26,140 bases of DNA from an uncultured Bacilli bacterium (GCA_947630195.1 CANRGQ010000011.1:1-26140); one strand, 5' to 3'. Shown: positions 14,212 to 22,891, numbered from the stretch's first letter. Notes: generated from the letters alone by a model not told the origin. Numbers and translations: made by a program.

Positions 14212-15540
14212 TTGTTTAGAGAATTTGATTACGACAATAAACCGATAGTAGATATAGTCAATGATATGATTATAGACGCTGTTAAAAGCGGTGGCTCAGA
14301 TATCCACTTCGACCCTACAGAAACAGACCTTGTAGTAAGAATTAGAATTGATGGAGCCTTGCTTGATTATGCCAAAGTTCCCGCTACTGTTAAAAAGAAT
14401 TTAGTAACTCGGATTAAAATTATATCTGGAATGAATATAACGGAAACAAGACTACCCCAAGATGGCGCCATTAAAGGGCTTATTGAAGATTTAAATGTCG
14501 ATTTACGGGTTTCTTCTCTACCAATTGTCGATGGGGAAAAAATAGTTATTCGTATTCTAGATTACCGAATGAGTTTAAATGGCCTAGAATCCATTGGCTT
14601 ATCTAAAGAAAACTATGATAAAATAAATGAGCTAATTAAAAAACCCAATGGTCTTATTATGGTTACGGGTGCTACAGGTTCAGGTAAATCTACAACGGTT
14701 TATTCGATGCTGCAAGTTTTAAATACGACCGAAAGAAATATAATTACCGTTGAAGATCCCGTGGAAATGAAAATTGAAGGAATTAACCAAGTCCAAGTTA
14801 TGAGTGAAATTGGGTTAACCTTTAGTCATACTTTAAGAAGCATTTTAAGACAAGACCCCGATATTATAATGGTCGGTGAAATTAGAGATGATGAAACAGC
14901 ACGGATTGCCGTAAGAGCGGCCATTACGGGTCACTTAGTTCTATCTACCATCCACACCAACAACTCTTTAAATACCATTGAAAGACTTTTAGATATGGAT
15001 GTGGAAAGATATCTTTTAGGTAGTGCCTTATCGGGAATAATTTCGCAAAGACTTGTTAAAAAGTTATGTCCTAAATGCAGGACTTCTAGAAAAACTAATC
15101 CTTATGAAAAGAATTTATTTAAAAAAGTATTAGGTATTGATGTAGAAGAAATATATACCCCAGTTGGTTGTAGTGAATGCATCAATGGTTATAAAGGAAG
15201 AACCGCGATTCATGAAGTCTTAGAAATTGACCAAGATATTAGAGATGCTATCGTAAATAACCTAAGAAAAGAAGAATTAAGAAGTTTAGTTTATGGAAAT
15301 AGTGATAATACTTTAATTAAGGATGGTTTAACTAAAGTTATGGAAGGAATTACCTCAATTGATGAAATCTTAAGAGTAATTGATGTTAATGATGACTTTG
15401 GTAAAGATGAAAAAGAATTAAAAGATGCGGTTATTGGTAAAGGTAATACTTTAGAAGAAATAAAAGAAGAGGAAGAAGTTAAAAAAGATATTCCACCACT
15501 TAGTAATCCTTTTCCTAAAAATAATATTGAAACATTGTAA
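14212..15540 (+). CDS. Type II/IV secretion-pilus ATPase (GspE/PilB/ComGA family)
   Basis: A 442-residue hexameric ATPase of the type that powers pilus or pseudopilus assembly. It has an N2 domain (SDIHFDP), Walker A GATGSGKST (153-161), the Asp box TVEDPVE (179-185), Walker B PDIIMVGEIRD, the His box GHLVLSTIHTN (240-250) and two CxxC pairs (C286/C289, C320/C323). The N-terminal MshEN domain is missing, as in ComGA. A Lys/Glu-rich C-terminal tail of about 50 residues is extra. The only usable start is TTG 14212, since TGA precedes it in frame. A mini-frame ATGAGTCTTGTTTAG (14205-14219) overlaps the start and could tune initiation. No inner-membrane platform (GspF) or pilin gene follows, so partners must lie elsewhere. 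Confidence 0.9.
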   Translation: MFREFDYDNKPIVDIVNDMIIDAVKSGGSDIHFDPTETDLVVRIRIDGALLDYAKVPATVKKNLVTRIKIISGMNITETRLPQDGAIKGLIEDLNVDLRVSSLPIVDGEKIVIRILDYRMSLNGLESIGLSKENYDKINELIKKPNGLIMVTGATGSGKSTTVYSMLQVLNTTERNIITVEDPVEMKIEGINQVQVMSEIGLTFSHTLRSILRQDPDIIMVGEIRDDETARIAVRAAITGHLVLSTIHTNNSLNTIERLLDMDVERYLLGSALSGIISQRLVKKLCPKCRTSRKTNPYEKNLFKKVLGIDVEEIYTPVGCSECINGYKGRTAIHEVLEIDQDIRDAIVNNLRKEELRSLVYGNSDNTLIKDGLTKVMEGITSIDEILRVIDVNDDFGKDEKELKDAVIGKGNTLEEIKEEEEVKKDIPPLSNPFPKNNIETL

Positions 15541-15566
15541 AAGGCCTTTATTTAAGACCTTTTTTA
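15540..15566. terminator. Bidirectional terminator between convergent genes
   Basis: Arms 15540-15548 and 15554-15562 (one mismatch), TATTT loop, T-run on the plus strand and TTTT on the minus strand. It serves the ATPase gene and the convergent gene ending at 15548. Confidence 0.6.
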
Positions 15567-15982
15567 TTTATAATATAATCTTCTAATTCTTTTTTTAATG
15601 TTTGATTAATCTTAATGTTAATATTATCATTGCTTATATTACTTTTAGTTATAGAAAATTTTAAATTTTGCACTTTCTTTAAAATATTTAACAGTTTAAT
15701 AGAGTACCCAGGAACAATTATAAATATTTCCTTATCATTTATAGAATAAATAATAGTATTAGATAATAATACTCCTTTAATTTCTTCTATATAAATATTT
15801 AAATTAATACTTTCCCCTATTTTAAATTTTTCAAAAGATGGCAAGTTATTAATATCTAAAGCAAATAATTTATAATCTTTTTTGAAGTTTTGTTTATTAT
15901 AACTATTATAAATAATAAATCCTAATATTATAACTCCTATAAATAAGTTTAAAATAATTAGTTCAATTATTTTCTTTTTCAT
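15548..15982 (-). CDS. Small membrane-anchored protein, possible RcpC/CpaB-like domain
   Basis: A 144-residue protein with an N-terminal membrane anchor (about 5-27) and an extracytoplasmic domain. The pattern KIGESINLNIYIEE ... IFIIVPGYSIKLLNILKKVQ loosely follows the RcpC/CpaB domain of pilus assembly proteins (a strand after kxGdxVdv, then a vxpexaxxLxxA helix). This is weak, and it could be an unrelated small accessory protein of the neighbouring regulator. It starts 16 bases after the stop of the XRE regulator and has AGGAAAT upstream, so the two form an operon. Confidence 0.5.
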   Translation of the reverse strand: MKKKIIELIILNLFIGVIILGFIIYNSYNKQNFKKDYKLFALDINNLPSFEKFKIGESINLNIYIEEIKGVLLSNTIIYSINDKEIFIIVPGYSIKLLNILKKVQNLKFSITKSNISNDNINIKINQTLKKELEDYIINKKGLK

Positions 15983-15998
15983 ATTTTAAATTTCCTAT

Positions 15999-17126
15999 TT
16001 ATTTTAAAGATTGTTCTAATTTAGAATAAAATTCATCTGTTTTTTCTTGAGCCTTATTATGTAAATCTAGTTTTTCTTCCCCATTATTACCAGTGTTACC
16101 TATAAAAATATATTTGTTATTTTTATAATAGAAATATAAATCAGTTTTAAAAGATTTATATTCTAACCTATCTTTTTCTAAGTAAAGGTCCCATCTTTCT
16201 AACATTTCATATCCATTATCCACGATTAATCTTATAGTTTTTATCTCATCATTAAAATAGATACTTTCTGTTATATCATTATTATTTATAGTATATTCAT
16301 AATTATTATTTTGATATTTATATTTAGCTTTTATTTTCTTCATTAATTCTTTATCTTGAACATCTAAGGTTTTAGATTTTTTATCTCCTATTTCTTCACT
16401 TGAAGTATTAAATAATTTATCATTTATGTAATCTTCATTAAGAGTCAATTTAATTGTTTCCTCTCTATCTTGATATTTTATGTTTAAAAATAAATTTTTT
16501 AAAATATTTTTAATATTGTTTTTATTTAAATATTCATTGTAACCAATATTTTCACTAAAATAAATACTATCCCTGGTTGTATACACTACTCGATGTTCTC
16601 CTTTATTATCTTTATAAAATAACTTTAAGGCTTTTATATCTAAATCATCATTTAAATAGTCAAATCCACCAATAGTAAAATAATATTTATCTTTAGTTTC
16701 CACAAAAATTCCACTGGCTATTGCAACATTTTCACCAGAACCTGATATAGTATAAACTTTTACACTACGATAAGATGCAAGAAAATAATAAAGTAAAAAA
16801 AGAATAATTATAAGAGCCATAAAAACCATTAAAAATTTCATAGATTTTTTAACTTTATTTCTTTCCTCATATAATTTTAAAGTTATCTTATTAATTTCTT
16901 TTTCATTAGTTTTATTTATTTTTTCCCCACTTAATATTTCATTTATTGATACATTAAATATTTCACTTAATCTTATTAAAGTTTGCGCATCTGGTATAGA
17001 TATACCTCTTTCCCATTTGGATATGGCTTGCCTACTAACGGGAATTTTGTCAGCCAATTCTTCTTGAGTCATATTACTTTCTTCTCTTAAATTTTTAATA
17101 AACTTACTTATTTTATCTTGGTTCAT
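15999..17126 (-). CDS. Membrane-tethered XRE-family regulator
   Basis: A 375-residue one-component regulator. Residues 8-62 form an XRE/Cro helix-turn-helix (NMTQEELADKIPVSRQAISK, then WERGISIPDAQTL). A linker leads to one membrane segment (about 97-117) and an extracytoplasmic domain of about 255 residues that I do not recognise, which may sense an envelope signal. ATG 17126 is chosen over TTG 17147 because AGGTGG lies 6 bases upstream of it and the HTH starts properly. It is divergent from the gene at 17269, and a palindrome (17201-17217) lies between them. It is followed by a small membrane protein in the same operon. Confidence 0.75.
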   Translation of the reverse strand: MNQDKISKFIKNLREESNMTQEELADKIPVSRQAISKWERGISIPDAQTLIRLSEIFNVSINEILSGEKINKTNEKEINKITLKLYEERNKVKKSMKFLMVFMALIIILFLLYYFLASYRSVKVYTISGSGENVAIASGIFVETKDKYYFTIGGFDYLNDDLDIKALKLFYKDNKGEHRVVYTTRDSIYFSENIGYNEYLNKNNIKNILKNLFLNIKYQDREETIKLTLNEDYINDKLFNTSSEEIGDKKSKTLDVQDKELMKKIKAKYKYQNNNYEYTINNNDITESIYFNDEIKTIRLIVDNGYEMLERWDLYLEKDRLEYKSFKTDLYFYYKNNKYIFIGNTGNNGEEKLDLHNKAQEKTDEFYSKLEQSLK

Positions 17127-17200
17127 TTTTTCCACCTCTTTTTCCAAGAAATAAACTTCCTTCTTTAATAAAATAATACAATATAATTTATTTAAATTAA

Positions 17201-17217
17201 AGAAACTCTTAGTTTCT
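17201..17217. promoter_or_regulatory. Palindrome in divergent promoter region, candidate operator
   Basis: AGAAACT-CTT-AGTTTCT, a perfect 7-base inverted repeat, lies between the XRE regulator (minus) and the unknown gene (plus). It is about 25 bases upstream of the TATAAT at 17242-17247 of the plus gene and beside a weak TTTAAT...TATTAT promoter of the regulator. Confidence 0.45.
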
Positions 17218-17268
17218 ATATAATAATTTTTAATCTTGTAGTATAATAAATGGCCTACAGGTGATTTT

Positions 17269-17850
17269 ATGGATTATAATGGTTTAATTAACTATTTAGA
17301 AGAAGAAAAATACTATATTCCTTATAATAGTTATTATCATGCTTTTATTTATAAAGAAGAAAGTTTTAAAAAGATGCTTAAGGAAGGAATAAAAGCTCCC
17401 ATTTATTTTAGACAAGATAATATTGGTTTTAATGGCAATTTTTATGTAAGTTTAAGTAAACATATAATAAGTGAAGCGGATATTTATAAATTAATGATTA
17501 ATAATCCGGCTTTTATTATAAGTAGTAAGTTAAAAACTATTAAAGCTAAATATCAACATTACTATCCAGAATTTATAAGAAAATCTATTTTACCTTTAAG
17601 AGGGAGTGTTTATGATAATGAATTTCAAAGACTACTTAAAGTAAATCCGAAACATTTTATGGGTATAAGATATAATCTAGGAGAAGTTTTATATAACACT
17701 ACGAATCCCGAAGAAATAATTTATATTCTTTGGAAAATAGTTAATGATTTAAATAATCTAGATAGTAATTTACCAATTATTGATTTAAGTACGCAAAAAG
17801 AAATTAATAAAGAAAAAGTATTAAGTTTAAAAAAAGACTATTTAAAATAG
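17269..17850 (+). CDS. Unknown 193-aa protein
   Basis: I do not recognise this protein with confidence. It is soluble, without signal or membrane segment. The first half, YYHAFIYKEESFKKMLKEGI followed later by NGNFYVSLSKH, has the flavour of ADP-ribosyltransferase/2'-phosphotransferase-like folds (a His near the start, then a GI..., then a strand with Ser), but no catalytic triad can be named. The start ATG has AGGTGAT 5 bases upstream and TATAAT at 17242-17247. It is divergent from the XRE regulator across a palindrome, so it is likely a target of that regulator. Its stop abuts the stop of spoIVB (17851) with no space for a terminator. Confidence 0.6.
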   Translation: MDYNGLINYLEEEKYYIPYNSYYHAFIYKEESFKKMLKEGIKAPIYFRQDNIGFNGNFYVSLSKHIISEADIYKLMINNPAFIISSKLKTIKAKYQHYYPEFIRKSILPLRGSVYDNEFQRLLKVNPKHFMGIRYNLGEVLYNTTNPEEIIYILWKIVNDLNNLDSNLPIIDLSTQKEINKEKVLSLKKDYLK

Positions 17851-18816
17851 TCAATTTTTTTCGCCTTCTTCTAACATTTTAGTAATAAATAAACCATAAC
17901 CAGTATAAGGATTATCAACAATTACGTGGGTAACAACACCAATTATTTTACCATTTTGCATAATTGGTGAACCACTCATACCTTGGACTACTCCCCCTGT
18001 TTTCTTAATTAAATTATCATCCGTTATTTTAAATGTTAAGTTTTTCGTATCACTTGTTTCATTAATACTTTCAATATTTATTTTAAATTCTTCAACCTTT
18101 TCGCCATCTAAAACGGTATAGATAGTAGCCTCGCCTACTTTTACTTCTTCAGGCTTGGCGACAGGGACTAATTTTAAGTTATTTAAACCTTTTTCATAAG
18201 TCCCAAAGATACCATGATTAGTATTTTTAACTATATTACCATAGACCGTATCATAATAATATTTAGCATTTTTACTTCCGGCACTACCAACAGTTGATTT
18301 TTCAATCGATGTTATATAATTTTTAAAAATCATCCCACTTTTAACTTCGACTAAAGTTTTACTACTGCCCTCAATTACTTCATGACCTAAAGCGCCATAG
18401 ATTTTCGTTTCCGGATCAATATAGGTAAGCGTTCCAATACCCGTTATACTATCTTTAACATATAAACCTGTTTTATAAACACCATTATCTAAAACTAAAT
18501 CTAAGTTAGTTTTATTTATTTTATTACCTCTTTTATAGGTAATTTCGACACTACCTTCACTTATATGTTTTTCTAAGATTTTGGTTAAAGATGTAAGTGT
18601 TGATACTACTTCACCATTAACCTCTTTAATATAATCACCAACTTTTAAATCCCCATTATTAAGTTTACCATTAACCTCATAAAACCCAATAATTAAGATG
18701 CCATCGCAATCTATTTCAATACCTAAAGTATTTCCTCCGAGATAAATCTCATCGGAATAGGCATAAACGGAAATTGGTAAAAATAATATACTTAATACTA
18801 TTAATAATTTTTTCAT
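17851..18816 (-). CDS. spoIVB: SpoIVB signalling protease (S55 family)
   Basis: A 321-residue secreted serine protease made in the forespore. It signals to the mother cell by cleaving SpoIVFA, which releases pro-sigma-K processing (known in Bacillus). A signal peptide or anchor (about 1-20) precedes a PDZ domain (about 28-105) and an S55 peptidase domain. The catalytic triad is visible: His in YGALGHEV (H145), Asp in KITDDNL (D266), Ser in QGMSGSPI (S281), with the D-S distance of 15 as in Bacillus subtilis. The protein is shorter than B. subtilis SpoIVB (about 425). AGGAG lies about 9 bases before ATG. A CATAATA on the minus strand upstream might be a sigma-G/F -10, but no good -35 is visible. 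Confidence 0.92.
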   Translation of the reverse strand: MKKLLIVLSILFLPISVYAYSDEIYLGGNTLGIEIDCDGILIIGFYEVNGKLNNGDLKVGDYIKEVNGEVVSTLTSLTKILEKHISEGSVEITYKRGNKINKTNLDLVLDNGVYKTGLYVKDSITGIGTLTYIDPETKIYGALGHEVIEGSSKTLVEVKSGMIFKNYITSIEKSTVGSAGSKNAKYYYDTVYGNIVKNTNHGIFGTYEKGLNNLKLVPVAKPEEVKVGEATIYTVLDGEKVEEFKINIESINETSDTKNLTFKITDDNLIKKTGGVVQGMSGSPIMQNGKIIGVVTHVIVDNPYTGYGLFITKMLEEGEKN

Positions 18817-18860
18817 AATAATTTAACTCCTATCAATAGTATTATGGATAAATCAAGATA

Positions 18861-18886
18861 AATTAAAAAGCCAATAAATGGCTTTT
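18861..18886 (-). terminator. Intrinsic terminator of the SanA-like gene
   Basis: Perfect 8-base stem (18866-18873 with 18879-18886), 5-base loop, then TTTTTAATTT on the minus strand. Confidence 0.7.
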
Positions 18887-18900
18887 GGTAAAAACTTCCT

Positions 18901-19470
18901 TTAAAAGAAATCTTTAATACGAGCAAGTACTTCTCTTATTTCTCTAAAAACTTGACCATGATAATAATGTTCTTCAGCATAAACCCCAATACTGCGCATT
19001 TCTTTTTTATTAGCTAAATATATGGCTCTATATAAATGGTATTTTTGACTAATAATAACTACTTTTTTTCTTTTATATGTTTTTTTATAATTATTAATAC
19101 TATCTTTAGTAGAGTCTCCTACCTCATCTTTTAAAATATCTTTTTCGGGAATACCATTTTCTTTTAAATATTCTTCCATGACTACTACTTCACTATAACC
19201 TTCTTTATGAGTTCCACTTACTAAAAGAGAGGTAACATAGCCATTTTTATATAATTCAATTCCTTTATCTAATCTATCTTTAAGCATTTTACTAGGTTCC
19301 CCATTACTCTTAACTCCACAACCTAAGATTAAACCAATTTCATAATTGCTTTTTAAATTACTGATATCTAATATACTTTTAGAAGAACCAATAATTATAT
19401 AAAAATTTATACTTAATAAAAATAAACTAATTATTCCTAAAGTTATTAAAACATCTTTAATAATTTTCAT
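18901..19470 (-). CDS. SanA/YdcF-like DUF218 protein (ElyC family)
   Basis: A 189-residue protein with an N-terminal membrane anchor (about 7-27) and a DUF218 (PF02698) domain: GLILGCGVKSNGEPSKMLKD (46-65), DRLDKGIELYKNG, STKDSINNYKK and the late KYHLYRAIYLANK block. Relatives (SanA, ElyC, YdcF) are linked to envelope integrity and the lipid carrier; the enzymatic reaction is not settled. It is divergent from the DUF368 gene at 19534 across 63 bases. AGAGGTG lies upstream of ATG. Confidence 0.85.
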   Translation of the reverse strand: MKIIKDVLITLGIISLFLLSINFYIIIGSSKSILDISNLKSNYEIGLILGCGVKSNGEPSKMLKDRLDKGIELYKNGYVTSLLVSGTHKEGYSEVVVMEEYLKENGIPEKDILKDEVGDSTKDSINNYKKTYKRKKVVIISQKYHLYRAIYLANKKEMRSIGVYAEEHYYHGQVFREIREVLARIKDFF

Positions 19471-19533
19471 AATTTCACCTCTTTAAGTATAACATATTAT
19501 AAATTTAAATACATTTAATTAAGAGAGGTTTAC

Positions 19534-20322
19534 ATGTTAATACAAAATTTTATTTATGGTTTAATTATTGGTTTAGGTTTTATTATTCCGGGAGTTTCAG
19601 GGGGAGTTATTGCCACCATCTTAGGAATATATGAAAATATTATTAATAAAATATTATGTTTTTTTAAAGATGTTAAAAATAATTCTTTATATTTATTACC
19701 TTTAATATTAGGAATTATTTTAAGTGTTTTATTTTTTAGTAAAATTATTTTATATCTTTTAGATAATAAATTATTTTTTATTTCTTATGTTTTTATTGGC
19801 TTAATTTTAGGAAGTATTCCTACATTAATTAAGGAAATTAAAGATAAGGATAACGAAAATATTTCCTTATCCTTCTTTATTATAACTTTTACTTTAGGGA
19901 TTATTTTATTTATCTTAGAAAAGAATGTTGTGGAAGTAACAAGTACTCCTAGTATACTAACGATGTCACTAGCTGGAATAGTTTATGCTATCGGGAAAAT
20001 TGTTCCAGGCATAAGTGGCGCTGCCTTACTCATGCTTTTAGGAGTCTACAAATATTTCTTATTAATAATATCTAATCCTTTTAATATAAGTTTAAATATT
20101 ATTTTATCTTTTATTCCCTTTGTCATAACTTTTATTATAAGTGCCATTTTATTACTTAAATTAATAAATTATTTATTTAACCATTATCATAAATATACTT
20201 ATAGTGCCATTATCGGTTTTGTGGTATCCTCAATTCTTTTTATCTATCCTGGCAATTTTAATATTTTAAGTATAATAATCACTACTCTATCTTTTTTGAT
20301 TTCTTATTTCTTAAGTAAATAA
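19534..20322 (+). CDS. DUF368 polyprenyl-phosphate transporter (PopT-like)
   Basis: A 262-residue polytopic membrane protein with two copies of the family signature: IIPGVSGGVIATILGIY (18-34) and KIVPGISGAALLMLLGVY (about 150-170), one in each half. DUF368 proteins have been reported to return undecaprenyl phosphate to the cytoplasmic face, so this gene would support cell-wall synthesis. GAGAGG lies 6 bases before ATG. Slightly shorter than many family members. Adjacent to the SanA-like envelope gene. Confidence 0.9.
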   Translation: MLIQNFIYGLIIGLGFIIPGVSGGVIATILGIYENIINKILCFFKDVKNNSLYLLPLILGIILSVLFFSKIILYLLDNKLFFISYVFIGLILGSIPTLIKEIKDKDNENISLSFFIITFTLGIILFILEKNVVEVTSTPSILTMSLAGIVYAIGKIVPGISGAALLMLLGVYKYFLLIISNPFNISLNIILSFIPFVITFIISAILLLKLINYLFNHYHKYTYSAIIGFVVSSILFIYPGNFNILSIIITTLSFLISYFLSK

Positions 20323-20327
20323 GTACT

Positions 20328-20360
20328 TAAAAAAAACCACCTAATTTGAGTTAGGCAGTT
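20328..20360 (-). terminator. Intrinsic terminator of the sigma factor gene
   Basis: Ten-base stem (20335-20344 with 20351-20360, two G-T pairs), 6-base loop, then T8 on the minus strand. Confidence 0.7.
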
Positions 20361-20390
20361 TACAATGAATATAACAAAAGTTATAATTTT

Positions 20391-21926
20391 CTAATTTAGT
20401 TTACTTTCTTCTCTTCGCATTAAAGTTCTTTTTTTATAATCTTCATATATTCTATGTCTTTCATAATCTAGAGTTTCTTCTTCAACTTGTTCTTGAAATT
20501 CGCCACTTACATAACTTCCTAAATGCCATCTTGATTCATGGTTGTCTTTTAAAATTTTTAAAGATTTATTTTCTACTTGTCTTACTCTTTCTCTAGTTAT
20601 GCCTAATTCTTCTCCGATTTCTTCTAAAGTTTCACGCTCTCCATAAAAGCCAAATCTTCTTTTTATGACTTCTCTTGCTCTTGCATCTAAAACTTTATTT
20701 AGAACAAATTCCATTGTGGTTCTTAATTCTTTTCTTATGATGTCATCTTCAATGTGAGAGTTATATTCATCAATAACAAAATCAGCCACTTCACCACCAT
20801 CATCAACTTCTCTACTAAAAGGTTGATTTATACTAATTGTATCTTGACCATATTTATTAAAGTCTTCAATTCTAGATAAAGGAACTTCTAAGTAATCGGC
20901 AATCTCTTGGTCTAAAGGATATCTTCCTAACTTTTGAGTTAATTCTTTTTTTGTTTTTATAATTTTATTGAAAAACTCATATAAATGAACTGGAATTCTA
21001 ATATTTTTACTATGATAAGCTAAAGCTCTACCAACAGCTTGTCTTATCCACCATGTAGCATAAGTGGAAAATTTGTAACCTTTATCAACATCAAAACGAT
21101 CAACGGCAATCATTAGACCAAGATTTCCTTCTTCGATTAAATCCAAATATTCTAAACCATAATTACAAAACTTTTTAGCAATACTTACCACTAAACGGAG
21201 GTTTCCTTCAATAAATCTATTCTTAGCGGTATCATAACCTTCACCATGTTCTTTAATAATTTTACCAAGACTTTTTTCTTCTTCTAAAGTAAGCAAAGGA
21301 ATTTCGCCAATTTCAATTAAGTAGGTCGTAATACTATCATCACTAACATTTTCGAGTAATTCTTCTTTACTTAAACAATCTCGATAATTTATATCGTATA
21401 AATTACAATATACTTCCCCAATAAAAGAAGAAAGTTCTGATCTAAATACATAATTTAAACCTTTTTTTTCTAAATTAAGACTATTTTGATTAACAATATT
21501 ATTTAAGATGCTCCTTAGTTCTGGAACATTTTTAATTAAATTGGTAACTAAAATAGCATCGGGAAAAAATTTAATGCTATTAAAATAATTAACTATTTTA
21601 TTTAATTCGTTTAAAGGGCTACCTAAAACATCAACATTATTTTTTACAAATGATTTAATAGCTTTAGTAATAGTATCACTATTATTTAAATAATTATTAA
21701 AATAATTACAAGCATTTAAATTAAATATTTCATCTAAGTGACGATATTCTTCTTCGGTTATATTAGGAACAAATTCTTTTAAAAAATCAGTCATTAAACT
21801 TACAAATTTATCTTTTGGAATTATCGTTTTATATTCTTCATATAATTTTTCAATATATGAAAAAAAGAAAGAAGTTAATTCTTCTTGTGAATAAGATTTT
21901 AATTTTTTTAAATTTACTTTCTCCAT
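20391..21926 (-). CDS. RpoD-like sigma-70 factor with novel N- and C-terminal regions
   Basis: A 511-residue sigma factor. Region 1.2 (DDSITTYLIEIGEIPLLTLE, about 196-215), region 2 (NLRLVVSIAKKF to TWWIRQAVGRALAYHSKN, 242-308), region 3 (about 315-375) and region 4 (RAREVIKRRFGFYGERETLE ... ITRERVRQVENKSL, 415-456) are complete. The first 195 residues are helical and unlike the usual acidic region 1.1, and about 50 residues follow region 4, where primary sigmas normally end. In region 2.4 the usual QAITRAIADQ is QAVGRALAYH. It has no dnaG neighbour. It could be the primary sigma of a divergent lineage or an alternative RpoD-like factor. Confidence 0.85.
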   Translation of the reverse strand: MEKVNLKKLKSYSQEELTSFFFSYIEKLYEEYKTIIPKDKFVSLMTDFLKEFVPNITEEEYRHLDEIFNLNACNYFNNYLNNSDTITKAIKSFVKNNVDVLGSPLNELNKIVNYFNSIKFFPDAILVTNLIKNVPELRSILNNIVNQNSLNLEKKGLNYVFRSELSSFIGEVYCNLYDINYRDCLSKEELLENVSDDSITTYLIEIGEIPLLTLEEEKSLGKIIKEHGEGYDTAKNRFIEGNLRLVVSIAKKFCNYGLEYLDLIEEGNLGLMIAVDRFDVDKGYKFSTYATWWIRQAVGRALAYHSKNIRIPVHLYEFFNKIIKTKKELTQKLGRYPLDQEIADYLEVPLSRIEDFNKYGQDTISINQPFSREVDDGGEVADFVIDEYNSHIEDDIIRKELRTTMEFVLNKVLDARAREVIKRRFGFYGERETLEEIGEELGITRERVRQVENKSLKILKDNHESRWHLGSYVSGEFQEQVEEETLDYERHRIYEDYKKRTLMRREESKLN

Positions 21927-21990
21927 ACTTCTTCCTTCTTTTTAAAATATCACACTAATTTAAGAAATGAATCATTTAAAAATTGTCTCT

Positions 21991-22019
21991 ATAATAACAT
22001 TGATTATTTTTTTAATCAA
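21991..22019 (-). promoter_or_regulatory. Promoter of the RpoD-like gene with inverted repeat in the spacer
   Basis: Minus strand TTGATT (22014-22019), 17 bases, TATTAT (21991-21996). A perfect inverted repeat TTGATTA-N6-TAATCAA (22000-22019) covers the -35 and most of the spacer and may be an operator. Confidence 0.55.
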
Positions 22020-22171
22020 GAAAATTTTGGTAAAATGTGTTAAATTGTGTAAAATTTAATTTAAATTTTTTAAAACCATTAATAATTTTATATTAATCAT
22101 AATTTATTGCTAATAAAATTAATGGTATAACTAATACACTTATGTTAAAATGTAATTAGGAGATGATTATT

Positions 22172-22837
22172 ATGGTTATACAAGAGCCAAAACTAAAAAA
22201 CAATATAAATCTAGATAAATCATATATTAATTACAGTATGTTAATAGATGATAAATTGCCATATAAATTTTCATATTTAGATGATTGGTTACTTAAAAAA
22301 TCAAAATTATTAATAAATGAAGCAAATGATTTAAAAATAAATATGGTAGCAAAAGAAAACAATTTATCAATCAATCAAAAAAATTATAAAAAGTACCCAA
22401 GAGGAACTATAATAAAAGCTGATTTTGGTATTGGTTTAGGATCAGAAATGTCCCAAATACATTTTGCAATTGTTCTTAATAACTATGACAACTATAAAAA
22501 TAATATCCTTACTGTCGTGCCGTTAACATCGACGAAAGGAAAATTTAATTTAAATTTAAAATCTTTAATACATGATTTGATTGTTGATATAAAAGAACAA
22601 TTAAGTTCATGCAAAGGTGATTTAGTAAAAGAGAAAAAATTAAATAACGTATTGGATTATTATAAATTAAATAAAAACAATACATATGCTTGTTGTAGTT
22701 TAATAACAACCATTTCAAAATCTCGAATTCTATCACCAATAAATGAATATGATATAATAGGTAACAAAAAATGTTCTGAGAAAATACTAGATTTAATAGA
22801 CAAAGAAATAAAAGAAAGATTTACAAGAAAAATATAA
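22172..22837 (+). CDS. MazF/PemK-like toxin with N-terminal extension, solitary
   Basis: A 221-residue protein. After an extension of about 75 residues comes the MazF fold: YPRGTIIKADFGIGLGSEMS, FAIVLNN, then the strand TVVPLTSTKG and the C-terminal LITTISKSRILSP. The Arg of PRG and the Thr of PLTS correspond to the catalytic residues of MazF, a ribosome-independent mRNA endonuclease (family knowledge). ATG 22172 is used because AGGAG ends 9 bases upstream; ATG 22163 directly abuts that site. No antitoxin gene is next to it: the DNA downstream holds an ncRNA and upstream the sigma factor is divergent. The extension may act as a self-inhibitor or an adaptor (speculation). Confidence 0.75.
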   Translation: MVIQEPKLKNNINLDKSYINYSMLIDDKLPYKFSYLDDWLLKKSKLLINEANDLKINMVAKENNLSINQKNYKKYPRGTIIKADFGIGLGSEMSQIHFAIVLNNYDNYKNNILTVVPLTSTKGKFNLNLKSLIHDLIVDIKEQLSSCKGDLVKEKKLNNVLDYYKLNKNNTYACCSLITTISKSRILSPINEYDIIGNKKCSEKILDLIDKEIKERFTRKI

Positions 22838-22855
22838 TTTCTATAGATAAAAATA

Positions 22856-22885
22856 TTGACATTATTATTTTTAATATGGTAATAT
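22856..22885 (+). promoter_or_regulatory. Promoter of the 22.9-kb ncRNA candidate
   Basis: TTGACA (22856-22861), 18 bases, TAATAT (22880-22885); start expected around 22892. Confidence 0.5.
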
Positions 22886-22891
22886 TATAAC

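Noticed and set aside
18836..18880. Sigma-G/F promoter for spoIVB (CATAATA)
   Set aside because: The -10-like string is present but no matching -35 lies 17-18 bases upstream; it overlaps the preceding terminator.
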